From the NCBI RefSeq assembly GCF_003148775.1, contig NZ_QGGW01000005.1, forward strand, positions 62,001 through 126,000: 64,000 nucleotides of DNA, in the 5' to 3' direction. Position 1 is the first letter of the stretch; every line of letters begins with the position of its first letter. This DNA is from Roseicyclus mahoneyensis. Its GTDB lineage: Bacteria > Pseudomonadota > Alphaproteobacteria > Rhodobacterales > Rhodobacteraceae. Under the pieces are notes generated by a model. It had not been told where the DNA came from and did not search any database. It worked only from the letters and a program-made list of their open reading frames with translations. Positions 52,681 to 62,012 of the stretch are shown piece after piece. The position numbers were made by a program, and so were the translations under genes.

Positions 52681-53163
52681 TCAGACCTCGGCGCGACCAT
52701 GGCGCGCCATCAGGACAAGGGCTGGAGCAAGGGTGTTGTGTCCCGCGCCCAGTATCAACGGGCACAGCGCCTCCCCGATCGCGACCAAGCGTCGCGGTGG
52801 CAGGCGCTCGGGCTCGGCCCGATCAAGGTCGACGATGATCGCCAGAGGGGCCGCGGCCCGCGTCGTGCCCGCGCGGATCAGGCCGATGCCGCGCGCCTCG
52901 ATCAGGTCGGGGGATCGGGTGGGGCGTGCTATCCGGGGCTGGCCCTCCGCCGCGTCCAGCCAAAGGCCGTCATCGGCGATCAAGACGGCCCCCAATGCCA
53001 GCAAGTTCAGCGCAAGGCCGGATTTGCCCGTCCCGGAGGCGCCAAGGATCAAGATGCCCTGATCGTCAACCGCGACGGCGGTGCCGTTGAGCCAGATCGC
53101 GCTGTCCGTCGTTCCGGCCGCCCAACGGGTGATCGGTTCAGGCTCTGGCGCAGCGGTGGTCAT
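52681..53163 (-). CDS. hprK: short HPr kinase/phosphorylase
   Basis: A 160-residue protein equal to the C-terminal kinase domain only; the N-terminal domain of Firmicute HprK is absent, as is normal in alphaproteobacteria. The Walker A loop is GASGTGKSGLAL, and LIADDGLWLDA follows. It phosphorylates the serine of HPr, linking carbon state to the ChvGI two-component system whose genes lie just upstream (8 bases from the chvG stop). Confidence 0.93.
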   Translation of the reverse strand: MTTAAPEPEPITRWAAGTTDSAIWLNGTAVAVDDQGILILGASGTGKSGLALNLLALGAVLIADDGLWLDAAEGQPRIARPTRSPDLIEARGIGLIRAGTTRAAAPLAIIVDLDRAEPERLPPRRLVAIGEALCPLILGAGHNTLAPALVLMARHGRAEV

Positions 53164-53171
53164 CGCAGGCG

Positions 53172-54896
53172 TCAGATCGGCAGGCCAACGACAAAGCGGG
53201 CACCCAAGGGCGTCGAGGTGGCATCGGCCGCCGTCGGGCGGATGTTCTCGGCCCAGATCACGCCGCCATGCGCCTCGACGATCTGTTTGGAGATCGCAAG
53301 GCCAAGGCCCGAATGGTTGCCGAACTGCTGCACCGGGCGTTCGGAATAGAAGCGGTTGAACACCTTGGTCAGCGCCTCTTCGGGAATGCCGGGGCCGGTA
53401 TCTTCGACCACGATCAGCACCCGGTTCTCGCGCCGCCGCGCCCAGAGGCGCACGGCGTCACCCTCATCACAGAAGGATATCGCGTTGGACAGTAGGTTGA
53501 CGAAGACCTGCGCCAGACGCCCCTCCAGCCCCGAGATCAGGATCGGTTCGGGCGGCAGGTCGGTGACGAAATCGACAGCTTTGCGTGCCGCCTCCTCGCC
53601 GTGATAATGCGACAGGTTCTGCAGCGTGAGGACGAGGTCGAAATCCTCTTCCTCTTCCTTGACCAGTTCGCTGTCGAGCCGCGATGCGTTCGAGATGTCG
53701 GACACCAGCCGATCAAGCCGCTGCACGTCATGCTCGATGACCTCAAGAAGGCGGTTGCGCTGATCTTCGGTGCGGGCGACGCGCATCGTTCCCACGGCCG
53801 AGCGCAGGCTGGCCAGCGGGTTCTTGATCTCGTGGCTGACATCGGCGGCGAATTGTTCGTTCGCGTCGATCCGGTCATACAGTGCGCCGACCATGCCGCG
53901 CAGCGCGCCGGACAGGCGGCCGATCTCGTCGGGGCGGCCGGTCAGGTCAGGTATGCGAACACGCGTCGGGCTCATCTTGCGGGCGTTCTTGTCGCGGCCC
54001 AGCTCGGCGGCGGCGGCCAGATCGGCCAGCGGATGCGCAATGGTCGAGGCCAGCACCAGACTGAGGCCAATCGAGACCAACAACGCCACGACGAACATCT
54101 GCAACAGCTGCTCGCGTTCCACCCGCACCAACTGGTCGATCTCGCCCGCCGCGGTGGTGACCACCACGATGCCGATCTGCCCCTGCGCGCCGAAGACGGG
54201 CGTTGCGGCGGCGTAAAGCGTGCCCGAGGCGTCGGTGCCGCGGCTCAATACGGTCACGCCTGTGCTGGCCGGTCCGACCAGCGATTGCGCAAGGTCACGC
54301 CCGGTGCGCGTCGGCAAGTTTTCCTGCCCGCCGGTCAGAAGGCCAGACAGCCCCGACCAGACGGAATTCAGGAAATCCGTAATCAAGAGCGTGTCCTGCC
54401 GCCGGTTTTCCAGCCCGCGTACCGGCCGCGCCGGGCTGCGGGCGATATCGTCGGTCGAGGTCACCAGTGTGCCGGGCAGAGCGAAGATGAAGACATCCAC
54501 GCCATCGGACAAGCTGAGCCTGCTCAGGACAGTGGCCGCGTCGGGTCCGTCGTTCCCGGTCAGATCGGCCGGTCCTTCCGCAAGCAGCGACGCCTCCAGC
54601 ACCTCGGCGATCAGCTGCGCCTCGACGGCCAGCGCGCGCTCGCGCTGCACCACGAGGCTGTCGCGGAACGGGTTGAGATACATCACGCCCGCCACCAGCA
54701 CGACCATGGCCAGCAGGTTGAACATGATGATCTTGCGCGCCAGCGGCGAGCGGTTGAGCGAGATAAGGCCGCGCCTTGCGCGGGCGGCCTTCAGCTCGGT
54801 CTCGACCGAGCTGTGCGGACGGTCCCAATCCTCGCCCAGGACGATGTCGCCCCGGGCGCGGGCGCGGCGGTTGGTCATGGAGAGGTCGGCGGGCAC
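53172..54896 (-). CDS. chvG: sensor histidine kinase ChvG
   Basis: A 574-residue membrane histidine kinase sensing acid or envelope stress. Two membrane helices flank a periplasmic sensor (about 75-280). A HAMP domain and the dimerisation block DVSHEIKNPLASLRSAV with the phospho-His near 355 follow, then the ATP-binding N, G1 and G2 boxes (GDAVRLWARR, VEDTGPGIP, HSGLGLAISK). The start is a GTG at 54896 after AAAGG; an ATG at 54878 lacks a ribosome site. It is 12 bases from chvI. Confidence 0.94.
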   Translation of the reverse strand: MPADLSMTNRRARARGDIVLGEDWDRPHSSVETELKAARARRGLISLNRSPLARKIIMFNLLAMVVLVAGVMYLNPFRDSLVVQRERALAVEAQLIAEVLEASLLAEGPADLTGNDGPDAATVLSRLSLSDGVDVFIFALPGTLVTSTDDIARSPARPVRGLENRRQDTLLITDFLNSVWSGLSGLLTGGQENLPTRTGRDLAQSLVGPASTGVTVLSRGTDASGTLYAAATPVFGAQGQIGIVVVTTAAGEIDQLVRVEREQLLQMFVVALLVSIGLSLVLASTIAHPLADLAAAAELGRDKNARKMSPTRVRIPDLTGRPDEIGRLSGALRGMVGALYDRIDANEQFAADVSHEIKNPLASLRSAVGTMRVARTEDQRNRLLEVIEHDVQRLDRLVSDISNASRLDSELVKEEEEDFDLVLTLQNLSHYHGEEAARKAVDFVTDLPPEPILISGLEGRLAQVFVNLLSNAISFCDEGDAVRLWARRRENRVLIVVEDTGPGIPEEALTKVFNRFYSERPVQQFGNHSGLGLAISKQIVEAHGGVIWAENIRPTAADATSTPLGARFVVGLPI

Positions 54897-54908
54897 GGGC
54901 CTTTCGCC

Positions 54909-55610
54909 TTATTCTTCGTTGTAGCGGTAGCCGATTCCATACAGCGTCTCGATCGCCGAGAAATCGTCATCGACCGACCGCATCTTCTTGCGCAGGCGCT
55001 TGATGTGGCTGTCGATGGTGCGGTCGTCGACATAGACTTGTTCGTCATAGGCCACGTCCATCAGCTGATCGCGGCTTTTGACGAAGCCGGGGCGCTGCGC
55101 CAGCGCCTGCAGCAGCAGAAACTCCGTCACGGTCAGGGACACGTCGCGGCCCTTCCACGTCACGGCGTGGCGCAGCGGATCCATCGACAACTCACCGCGC
55201 ACCATCACGGCGCTTTCTTCGGGCGTGCTTGTGGCATCCGAGGCGATGGCCTCCTGACGGCGCAGGATGGACCGGATTCGTTCGACCAGAAGCCGCTGCG
55301 AGAACGGCTTCTTGACATAGTCATCCGCGCCCATGCGCAGGCCCATCAGCTCGTCGATCTCGTCATCCTTGGAGGTGAGAAAGATCACCGGCATCCGGCT
55401 TTTCTGGCGCAGACGCTGAAGCAGGTCCATGCCGTCCATCCGGGGCATCTTGATGTCGAAGACGCCCAGATCCGGCAGGCGGCGGTTGAAGGCATCCAGT
55501 GCGGACTGCCCGTCATTGTAGGTTTCCACGTCGAAGCCCTCGGCCTCGAGCGTCATGGATACGGACGTCAGAATATTCCTGTCGTCATCGACAAGTGCGA
55601 TCCTCGGCAT
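54909..55610 (-). CDS. chvI: response regulator ChvI (OmpR/PhoB family)
   Basis: A 233-residue response regulator. The receiver has the acidic pocket LVDDD at 7-10, phospho-acceptor Asp52 in [12 protein letters not shown] and Lys in VKKPFS. The C-terminal winged helix ends [14 protein letters not shown] and [13 protein letters not shown]. First gene of the operon chvI-chvG-hprK-rapZ-manX-ptsH-acyltransferase. It is divergent from pckA, a frequent ChvI target. Confidence 0.96.
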   Translation of the reverse strand: MPRIALVDDDRNILTSVSMTLEAEGFDVETYNDGQSALDAFNRRLPDLGVFDIKMPRMDGMDLLQRLRQKSRMPVIFLTSKDDEIDELMGLRMGADDYVKKPFSQRLLVERIRSILRRQEAIASDATSTPEESAVMVRGELSMDPLRHAVTWKGRDVSLTVTEFLLLQALAQRPGFVKSRDQLMDVAYDEQVYVDDRTIDSHIKRLRKKMRSVDDDFSAIETLYGIGYRYNEE

Positions 55611-55935
55611 TCCTGTGACCCTTGTTACTGCTCGACTGTTTATTTTTTTATCTATTCTCCTCACTTGAGCCAAAAGAATCAATCTTTATTCTCCGAATCG
55701 CCCCGAATCGTCCCATAAGTTATGGATGCGGCGCGTTAAGGAGTGGTGAAACTGCCACATGCATTTGCGCCAACGGGCATCATGCCGCGCCGTGTTGGCG
55801 AAAGAAAATTGCCGGCTGGTTGCGCTAACTGTGTGAAAGCGTCCTGTTCAGCATCAAAATCGTCATGATATAGGCGGCCATGGCGCGGTGGTGACAACCG
55901 CATGAAAGCCACGATCGATCCGGGAGCATCGAGAC
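55611..55935. promoter_or_regulatory. divergent control region between chvI and pckA
   Basis: This 325-base gene-free stretch is A+T-rich near chvI (a T-run around 55641-55650). It carries the dyad GCGCCAAC (55767-55774) and GTTGGCG (55794-55800) with about 19 bases between, followed by AAAGAAAA. Both promoters must lie here. A regulator such as ChvI could bind the dyad, but no confirmed ChvI box is recognised by eye. Confidence 0.45.
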
Positions 55936-57534
55936 ATGACAACCCCACGCGTGAACCCCTCGCAGACGTTGGAAACCCAGGGCATGACGGAGCTCGGCTC
56001 CGTGCATTACAACCTGCTGGAGCCCGCCCTGATCGAGGCCGCGGTCGCGCGCGGCGAAGGGCGGATTGGCAAAGGTGGCACGCTGCTGGTCTCGACCGGC
56101 AAGTTCACCGGCCGCTCGCCCAAGGACAAGTTCGTGGTCCGGACACCGGCGATCGAGGATCAGATCTGGTGGGACAACAACCGCCCGATGACGCCCGAAG
56201 CCTTCGACGCGCTGCATGCCGACATGCTGACGCACATGAAGGGGCGCGACTATTTTGTACAAGATCTCTATGGCGGCGCGGACCCGGCGCACCGGCTGGA
56301 CGTGCGCGTGGTGTCCGAACTGGCATGGCACAACCTGTTCATCCGCCACCTGCTGCGCCGCCCCGACGCCGAAGAACTGGTGGGCTTCGTGCCCGAGTAC
56401 ACCATCATCAACTGCCCCAGCTTCAAGGCAGATCCCGCGCGCCACGGTTGCCGCAGCGACACGGTGATCGCGCTGAATTTCGACGCCAAGCTGATCTTGA
56501 TCGCCAACACCGAATACGCGGGCGAGAACAAAAAATCGGTCTTCACGCTGCTCAACTACATCCTGCCCGGCAAGGGCGTGATGGCGATGCATTGCTCGGC
56601 CAACCACGCCACCGGCAACCCCGATGACGCGGCCGTGTTCTTCGGCCTGTCGGGAACCGGCAAGACAACGTTGTCGGCCGACCCCGCCCGCACGCTGATC
56701 GGGGATGACGAACACGGCTGGTCGGACAGCGGCATCTTCAACTTCGAAGGCGGTTGCTACGCCAAGACGATCAACCTGCGCGAAGAGGCGGAGCCGCAGA
56801 TCTTCGCCACCACCCGCACCTTCGGCACCGTAATCGAGAACATGGTCTACGATCCCGACACGCTGGAACTGGATTTCGACGATGACAGCCTGACGGCCAA
56901 CACCCGTTGCGCCTATCCGCTGGACCAGATTGCCAATGCCTCGACCAGCGGATTGGCCGGGCACCCCAAGAACATCGTGATGCTCACCTGTGATGCTTTC
57001 GGTGTCCTGCCGCCCATCGCGCGGCTGACGCCGGCGCAGGCGATGTATCATTTTCTGTCGGGCTTCACCTCCAAGGTGGCGGGCACCGAGCGTGGCGTGA
57101 CCGAGCCGGAGCCGACCTTTTCCACCTGTTTCGGCGCTCCCTTCATGCCGCGCCGCCCCGAGGTCTATGGCAAGCTCTTGCAAGACAAGATCCACGAACA
57201 TGGCGCGACCTGCTGGCTGGTGAACACCGGCTGGACCGGCGGCGCCTATGGCACCGGCAACCGCATGCCGATCCGGGCTACGCGCGCGCTTCTGACCGCT
57301 GCGCTGGATGGGTCGCTGGATGCGGGCGACTTCCGCCGTGATCCGAATTTCGGCTTCGACGTGCCGATGGCCTGCCATGGTGTCGAGGACGCGCTGCTTG
57401 ACCCGCGCGGCACTTGGGCAGACCCGGATGCCTATGACCGTCAGGCCCAGAAGCTGGTACAGATGTTCGCCGACAATTTCGCGCAATACGTCCCATATAT
57501 CGACGATGACGTGAAGGCTGCCGCCATTTCGTGA
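55936..57534 (+). CDS. pckA: ATP-dependent phosphoenolpyruvate carboxykinase
   Basis: PckA (532 residues) converts oxaloacetate and ATP to phosphoenolpyruvate in gluconeogenesis. The kinase-1a loop [13 protein letters not shown] begins at residue 237, with the upstream RSPKDKF substrate loop, the metal-binding HCSANH and DDEHGWSD. The divergent ChvGI genes regulate pckA in related bacteria, and it provides PEP, the PTS phosphate donor. Confidence 0.97.
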   Translation: MTTPRVNPSQTLETQGMTELGSVHYNLLEPALIEAAVARGEGRIGKGGTLLVSTGKFTGRSPKDKFVVRTPAIEDQIWWDNNRPMTPEAFDALHADMLTHMKGRDYFVQDLYGGADPAHRLDVRVVSELAWHNLFIRHLLRRPDAEELVGFVPEYTIINCPSFKADPARHGCRSDTVIALNFDAKLILIANTEYAGENKKSVFTLLNYILPGKGVMAMHCSANHATGNPDDAAVFFGLSGTGKTTLSADPARTLIGDDEHGWSDSGIFNFEGGCYAKTINLREEAEPQIFATTRTFGTVIENMVYDPDTLELDFDDDSLTANTRCAYPLDQIANASTSGLAGHPKNIVMLTCDAFGVLPPIARLTPAQAMYHFLSGFTSKVAGTERGVTEPEPTFSTCFGAPFMPRRPEVYGKLLQDKIHEHGATCWLVNTGWTGGAYGTGNRMPIRATRALLTAALDGSLDAGDFRRDPNFGFDVPMACHGVEDALLDPRGTWADPDAYDRQAQKLVQMFADNFAQYVPYIDDDVKAAAIS

Positions 57535-57586
57535 CAGGTTTCTCCGGGGGATGCTGCCCCGGAGGCCGCTCGACCCGAAGGTGCAG

Positions 57587-58144
57587 ATGGATCGACACAC
57601 CAGCATGATCGGCACGGCGCTGGCCATTGCGATGGCCCTGCCTCAGGCTGTTCTGGCGCAAGACCTGCCCAACCCTTTCAAATCCGCCCTGATCGACAGT
57701 CTCGTCTATGGCGTTTACTGCGCCGAAGGGCCGATCGAGTTGCAAGAGGCCCCCGACACGGCTGCGGGCGTGGTCAACATCGTCCCCGGCCTGCCCGAGA
57801 TGCGGGCGGTCACGACCCTTGTCCCGGCCCAGATCGGCATCGGTTTCGGCATCCTGATCGAGGCGCGCGAGGGGCTTATCCTTGATCCTGCGACCGTGAC
57901 CATCACCCACCCGCCTTATCCCGACACCGGGATCGAAGTGGAACGCTGGGTTACCTCCATCGACGGTGACGGCCCCGGCCTGATCGGGTTCAGCTTCGAG
58001 GTCGAAAGCGAACTGGTCACCGGGCGCTGGACCTTCGAAGCCGAACATCAAGGTGACTTGCTGTTCCGGATCGATTTCGAAGTGGTGCCGCCCGCCCTTT
58101 TGCCCGATCTGGCGCAGGGCTGCTCCGGCGCGATCCTGTCCTGA
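57587..58144 (+). CDS. secreted DUF3859-like protein
   Basis: A 185-residue exported protein with a signal peptide (MIGTALAIAMALPQAVLA-Q). The mature beta-rich part (SLVYGVYCAEG, GFGILIEAREG, SFEVESELVTGRWTFE) resembles DUF3859 proteins of unknown role, with two Cys that could pair. The ATG at 57587 has GAAGG shortly upstream. It converges with the TauE/SafE gene. Confidence 0.72.
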   Translation: MDRHTSMIGTALAIAMALPQAVLAQDLPNPFKSALIDSLVYGVYCAEGPIELQEAPDTAAGVVNIVPGLPEMRAVTTLVPAQIGIGFGILIEAREGLILDPATVTITHPPYPDTGIEVERWVTSIDGDGPGLIGFSFEVESELVTGRWTFEAEHQGDLLFRIDFEVVPPALLPDLAQGCSGAILS

Positions 58145-58150
58145 CGGGCC

Positions 58151-58924
58151 TCAGCCCAAGAGACCGCGCCTTACGAGGTTCGCACCCGCCACGATCAAAA
58201 CCACAAGCGTAGCGCGGCGGAATACCGCGGCGTTCATCCGGTCCGACATCCAGAACCCCATCTGCATGCCCAGATAACCGGGGATCAGCAGCGCCGCCGA
58301 CCACGGGATCGTGACCGCGTTCAGAACCCCCGACTGCAGGTGACCAACCAGCAGCGTGACCGAGCCCAGCCCGTAGACCACGCCCTGTACCAGCATCTGC
58401 TTGGCCTTGGGCGTGTCGAGCGCGATCAGAAACAGCACCGTGGGCGGACCCCAGGTGCCGGTCAGCCCCCCGATGGTGCCCGAGATCAGGCCTACGATCC
58501 ATTCCGATGCGTTGCGCCATTTTGGCGCGACGCGGAAGCGCACGCCGATCAACTGGATCAGCGACAAGGTGACGGTCGGCACGCCGAGGACAAGGTAAAA
58601 GACATGCGCCGGGATCATCGTCACGAATTGCGCCGAGATCAGGATCATCACGCAGATGATCACGATGTAGCGCCAGAATTCCTTGACCGCCTCGCCGGCC
58701 TGCGACCATGAAAACCGCATCACCTGCAAGACGTTCGACAACACGATGGGCAAGATGATTCCCGCCACCGCCACCAGCGGGTCCAGAAACAGCGACAGCC
58801 CCGAGATCATCACCAGCGGCATGGCAAAGCCGACCGCTCCCTTCACGAAGCCCGCAGCCAGCGTCACGCCGCAGGCTGCCACGAAGGCCCACAAGGGCAT
58901 GAGATCCAAGGTGTCTTGCAGCAT
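58151..58924 (-). CDS. TSUP family (TauE/SafE) membrane transporter
   Basis: A 257-residue protein with about eight helices and two internal repeats. The signature segments are GFVKGAVGFAMPLVMISGL and GLISGTIGGLTGTWGPPTVLF. TSUP members export sulfite or sulfoacetate, or take up other anions; the substrate is unknown. The ATG at 58922-58924 has GGAGG eight bases upstream, which argues against longer forms. Confidence 0.88.
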   Translation of the reverse strand: MLQDTLDLMPLWAFVAACGVTLAAGFVKGAVGFAMPLVMISGLSLFLDPLVAVAGIILPIVLSNVLQVMRFSWSQAGEAVKEFWRYIVIICVMILISAQFVTMIPAHVFYLVLGVPTVTLSLIQLIGVRFRVAPKWRNASEWIVGLISGTIGGLTGTWGPPTVLFLIALDTPKAKQMLVQGVVYGLGSVTLLVGHLQSGVLNAVTIPWSAALLIPGYLGMQMGFWMSDRMNAAVFRRATLVVLIVAGANLVRRGLLG

Positions 58925-59101
58925 CCGCCCCTCCGGTCGGGGCTCTTCTAGCCCGGCCCCGTGGACGCTGCATTGCAAAAATGAGCGCGACATTTTCCTG
59001 CGCAGGTGCGACAAACTGGGTATTTTTGTTGCGCTGCACCTGCAAAGGGCCTAGATCACCGCGAAAGGCCGCGTGCCCATGCCGATGGAAGGAGACCGCC
59101 C

Positions 59102-60787
59102 ATGCCCCGTGACGGACAGATGACCGACGACGCCCTCGTGATCCTTCCCGACCTGCAGGCTCTGACAGCCGCCGCCGTGCCCCCTGCCGAGGCCATGCTG
59201 GACATCGCGCGCGCCCGCGTTGCGGCCCTTGTCACCGTCGACGGCAGGATTTCTGCCGCCGCCATCGAGGAACACCAGACTGCGGCTCATGGCCTTGCGT
59301 GGGTGGCCACCTACGTCGAATCGCTGCGCCAGATGCAGGCTTGGGCCGCGCGCCTGACCGAGCAGGGCAAGTTCGGCGAGGTTGAACAGCTGATCTTGCA
59401 GATCGCCTTCGGCGAATACCTCTGGCAGCTTTACGGCGGCATCCAGATGAATCAGGCGGAGATTGTCCGCCCGCAAGATCTTGGTCTGAGCCAAGAAGAC
59501 CAGCGCGGGCTGATGACGCCCGAGGTCATGACGCTGACCCAATCGGGCAACACGCAAGCCGCAAGGATGCGGCTTGTCGCGCTGATGCGCGAACGTCGGG
59601 CCGAGATCACGGTGGGGGCCAGCGGTCTCGACGACGAGCTGGAGATGATCCGCGAACAGTTCCGCCGCTACGCCGTCGACAAGATCGAGCCCTACGCCCA
59701 TGAATGGCACCTCAAGGACGAATTGATCCCGATGGAAATCATCGAGGAACTGGCCGAGATGGGCGTTTTCGGCCTGACCATCCCCGAGGACCATGGCGGT
59801 CTGGGCCTGTCCAAGGCGTCGATGTGCGTCGTCTCCGAGGAATTGTCGCGCGGCTATATCGGGGTGGGGTCGCTTGGCACCCGTTCGGAAATCGCCGCCG
59901 AATTGATCCTTGCCGGCGGCACCGAGGCGCAAAAGGCCAAGTGGCTGCCCGGTCTCGCCAGCGGTGAGATCTTGCCTACGGCGGTTTTCACGGAACCCAA
60001 CACCGGCTCCGACCTCGGCTCCTTGCGCACCCGCGCGGTCAAGGATGAGAAGGGCGACTGGATCCTCAAGGGCAACAAGACCTGGATCACCCATGCGTCG
60101 CGCACCCATGTGATGACGGTTCTGGCCCGCACCATCCCGGGCACGACCGATTACAAGGGCCTGTCGATGTTTTTGGCCGAAAAGACGCCGGGCGACGATG
60201 CCAACCCCTTTCCCGATGCCGGGATTTCCGGCGGCGAGATCGAGGTTCTGGGTTATCGTGGCATGAAGGAATACACCGTCAACTTCGACGATTTCCCGGT
60301 CGCAGGCGAAAACCTGCTGGGTGGCGAGGAAGGGCAGGGGTTCAAGCAGCTCATGCAGACCTTTGAATCCGCCCGCATCCAGACCGCAGCGCGCGCCATC
60401 GGCGTGGCGCAGGGCGCGCTCGACGAGGGTATGAAATACGCCGAGGATCGCAAGCAGTTCGGGAAATCCCTGATCGAGTTTCCCCGCGTTGCCAGCAAGC
60501 TGGCGATGATGGCGGTAGAGATCATGGTGGCCCGTCAGTTGACGTATTTTTCCGCATGGGAAAAGGATCATGAGCGCCGTTGCGACCTTGAGGCCGGGAT
60601 GGCAAAGCTGCTGGGCGCCCGCGTAGCATGGGCCTGCGCCGACAATGCGCTGCAGATCCACGGCGGAAACGGCTTTGCGCTGGAATACAAGATCAGCCGC
60701 ATCCTGTGCGATGCCCGCATCCTCAACATCTTCGAAGGTGCCGCCGAGATTCAGGCGCAGGTCATCGCGCGGCGGCTTTTGGGGTGA
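59102..60787 (+). CDS. mcd: (2S)-methylsuccinyl-CoA dehydrogenase (ethylmalonyl-CoA pathway)
   Basis: A 561-residue acyl-CoA dehydrogenase with an extra N-terminal domain of about 175 residues before the usual core (LEMIREQFRRYAVDKIEPYA onwards). That extension distinguishes methylsuccinyl-CoA dehydrogenase, which forms mesaconyl-CoA during acetyl-CoA assimilation. The core has FTEPNTGSDLGSLRT, the ETF/FAD contacts and QIHGGNGFALEY near the C-terminus. The ATG at 59102 follows AAGGAG at ideal spacing. Electrons would pass to EtfAB, also in this window. Function is assigned from length and extension. Confidence 0.82.
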   Translation: MPRDGQMTDDALVILPDLQALTAAAVPPAEAMLDIARARVAALVTVDGRISAAAIEEHQTAAHGLAWVATYVESLRQMQAWAARLTEQGKFGEVEQLILQIAFGEYLWQLYGGIQMNQAEIVRPQDLGLSQEDQRGLMTPEVMTLTQSGNTQAARMRLVALMRERRAEITVGASGLDDELEMIREQFRRYAVDKIEPYAHEWHLKDELIPMEIIEELAEMGVFGLTIPEDHGGLGLSKASMCVVSEELSRGYIGVGSLGTRSEIAAELILAGGTEAQKAKWLPGLASGEILPTAVFTEPNTGSDLGSLRTRAVKDEKGDWILKGNKTWITHASRTHVMTVLARTIPGTTDYKGLSMFLAEKTPGDDANPFPDAGISGGEIEVLGYRGMKEYTVNFDDFPVAGENLLGGEEGQGFKQLMQTFESARIQTAARAIGVAQGALDEGMKYAEDRKQFGKSLIEFPRVASKLAMMAVEIMVARQLTYFSAWEKDHERRCDLEAGMAKLLGARVAWACADNALQIHGGNGFALEYKISRILCDARILNIFEGAAEIQAQVIARRLLG

Positions 60788-60802
60788 TGCGGTTCGCGAT
60801 GC

Positions 60803-60822
60803 GGTGCGCCTTCTGGCGCACC
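60803..60822. repeat. GGTGCGCC hairpin, copy 1
   Basis: GGTGCGCC and GGCGCACC form a perfect 8-bp stem with a TTCT loop, 15 bases after the mcd stop. A second copy with the same stem is at 63957-63976. There is no T-run, so it is probably an mRNA 3'-end stabilising hairpin or a dispersed repeat rather than a classical terminator. Confidence 0.6.
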
Positions 60823-60852
60823 GTCCTGCCCGCAAGCCAAGATTAGCTGCCT

Positions 60853-60881
60853 TTGACTAATTAGCTACTCCCGGCTACTCT
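60853..60881 (+). promoter_or_regulatory. promoter giving a probably leaderless ATPase mRNA
   Basis: TTGACT (60853-60858) and TACTCT (60876-60881) have a 17-base spacer. The start point expected seven bases on is the A of the ATG at 60888, and no Shine-Dalgarno precedes that ATG. The transcript is therefore likely leaderless. Confidence 0.55.
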
Positions 60882-60887
60882 TGGCTC

Positions 60888-62012
60888 ATGATCCGGCCTG
60901 ACTGGCATTACCCGCGCAAGCCCTTCACCCACGACACCTTCGTGGCCCTGACCCGTGGCCCGGTCCCCGCGATGAGCCTGTTCGGTCCCCGCCGCACCGG
61001 CAAGACCGAGTTTTTGCTGCATGACCTCGGCCACCACGCCGCCGCGCACTATGGCCACCGTGTGCTTTACGCCAGCTTCTGGCAGACCTCTGTCGCGCCG
61101 CTGAGCCTGCTGATCTACGCTGTGTCCGAGGCGTTGCGCCCCCGCAGCTATGCCGACCGTGTGGCCGACTGGCTGCGCCATCCTCCGATCAAGGTCCGCA
61201 TCGGGTCCGAAAAAGGCCCCGGCGCGGTCGAGCTTGACCTGTCCGATCCGCGCGAGGCGCAATTGGGGCAGGATCTGCTGCTGCTCGACGACCTGCTGGG
61301 GCAACTGGCAAACCCTGAAAAACCCGCGATCCTGCTTCTGGACGAGGTGCAGGAACTGGCCACCGCACCCGGCGGGACCGAGATCATGGCGGGCCTGCGC
61401 ACAGCACTTGACCGCCGCCGCGACGGGCTCAGGACGGTGTTCACCGGCTCGTCGCAGATCGGGCTGAACCGCATCTTTTCTACCCGTGACGCGCCGCTTT
61501 ACCGTTTCGCGGCACCCTTGACCCTGCCGCCGCTCGGCCCAGATTTCGTCACCCACCAGCTTGCCGTATTCCACCGCGTGTTCCAGCGCCGCCTTGATCC
61601 GGCCACCGCGCTGGCCTTCTTCGACCGCTTCGCTGGCAACCCGATGGTCTTTCAGCGCTGGCTGATGACGCTGGGTCAATACCGCGACCTGCCCGAGGAC
61701 AAGGCCGCCGACCAGACCGCCGATGCGCTGGCCCATGACCTCGATTTCGACCGGACATGGCTCGACCTGCAGCCCCATCACCGCGCCATGGCCCGCATCC
61801 TTGCCGAACGCGCGCATGACCCGTTCGGCGCGACAGGGGCCGCGCGCTACGAGACGCTGACAGGACAGCCCGCGCCGATCCCGCAGACACGCCAAAGCCA
61901 TGTCCGCACGCTGGCCCGCCGGGGTCTTGCAGACCAATGGGACAGGGAATGGCGCCTGACCGATCCCCTGTTCGAGGCCTGGGTGCTCGACCGTCCCGAG
62001 GCCGAGATCTGA
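60888..62012 (+). CDS. AAA/STAND-like P-loop ATPase
   Basis: A 374-residue ATPase resembling the archaeal-type ATPase group (PF01637-like). Walker A is LFGPRRTGKTEF (32-42), Walker B ILLLDEVQEL (148-157) and a sensor-like VFTGSSQIGLNRIFS follows near 183. A helical region and a winged-helix-like C-terminus (ETLTGQPAPIPQTRQSHVRT) complete it. Partner and target are unknown. It overlaps thpR by one base (TGATG), so the two are made together. It appears to lack a ribosome site. Confidence 0.78.
   Translation: MIRPDWHYPRKPFTHDTFVALTRGPVPAMSLFGPRRTGKTEFLLHDLGHHAAAHYGHRVLYASFWQTSVAPLSLLIYAVSEALRPRSYADRVADWLRHPPIKVRIGSEKGPGAVELDLSDPREAQLGQDLLLLDDLLGQLANPEKPAILLLDEVQELATAPGGTEIMAGLRTALDRRRDGLRTVFTGSSQIGLNRIFSTRDAPLYRFAAPLTLPPLGPDFVTHQLAVFHRVFQRRLDPATALAFFDRFAGNPMVFQRWLMTLGQYRDLPEDKAADQTADALAHDLDFDRTWLDLQPHHRAMARILAERAHDPFGATGAARYETLTGQPAPIPQTRQSHVRTLARRGLADQWDREWRLTDPLFEAWVLDRPEAEI

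Noticed and set aside
53601-55718. A 705-codon plus-strand frame opposite chvG and chvI
   Set aside because: It is antisense to both two-component genes, with biased composition.
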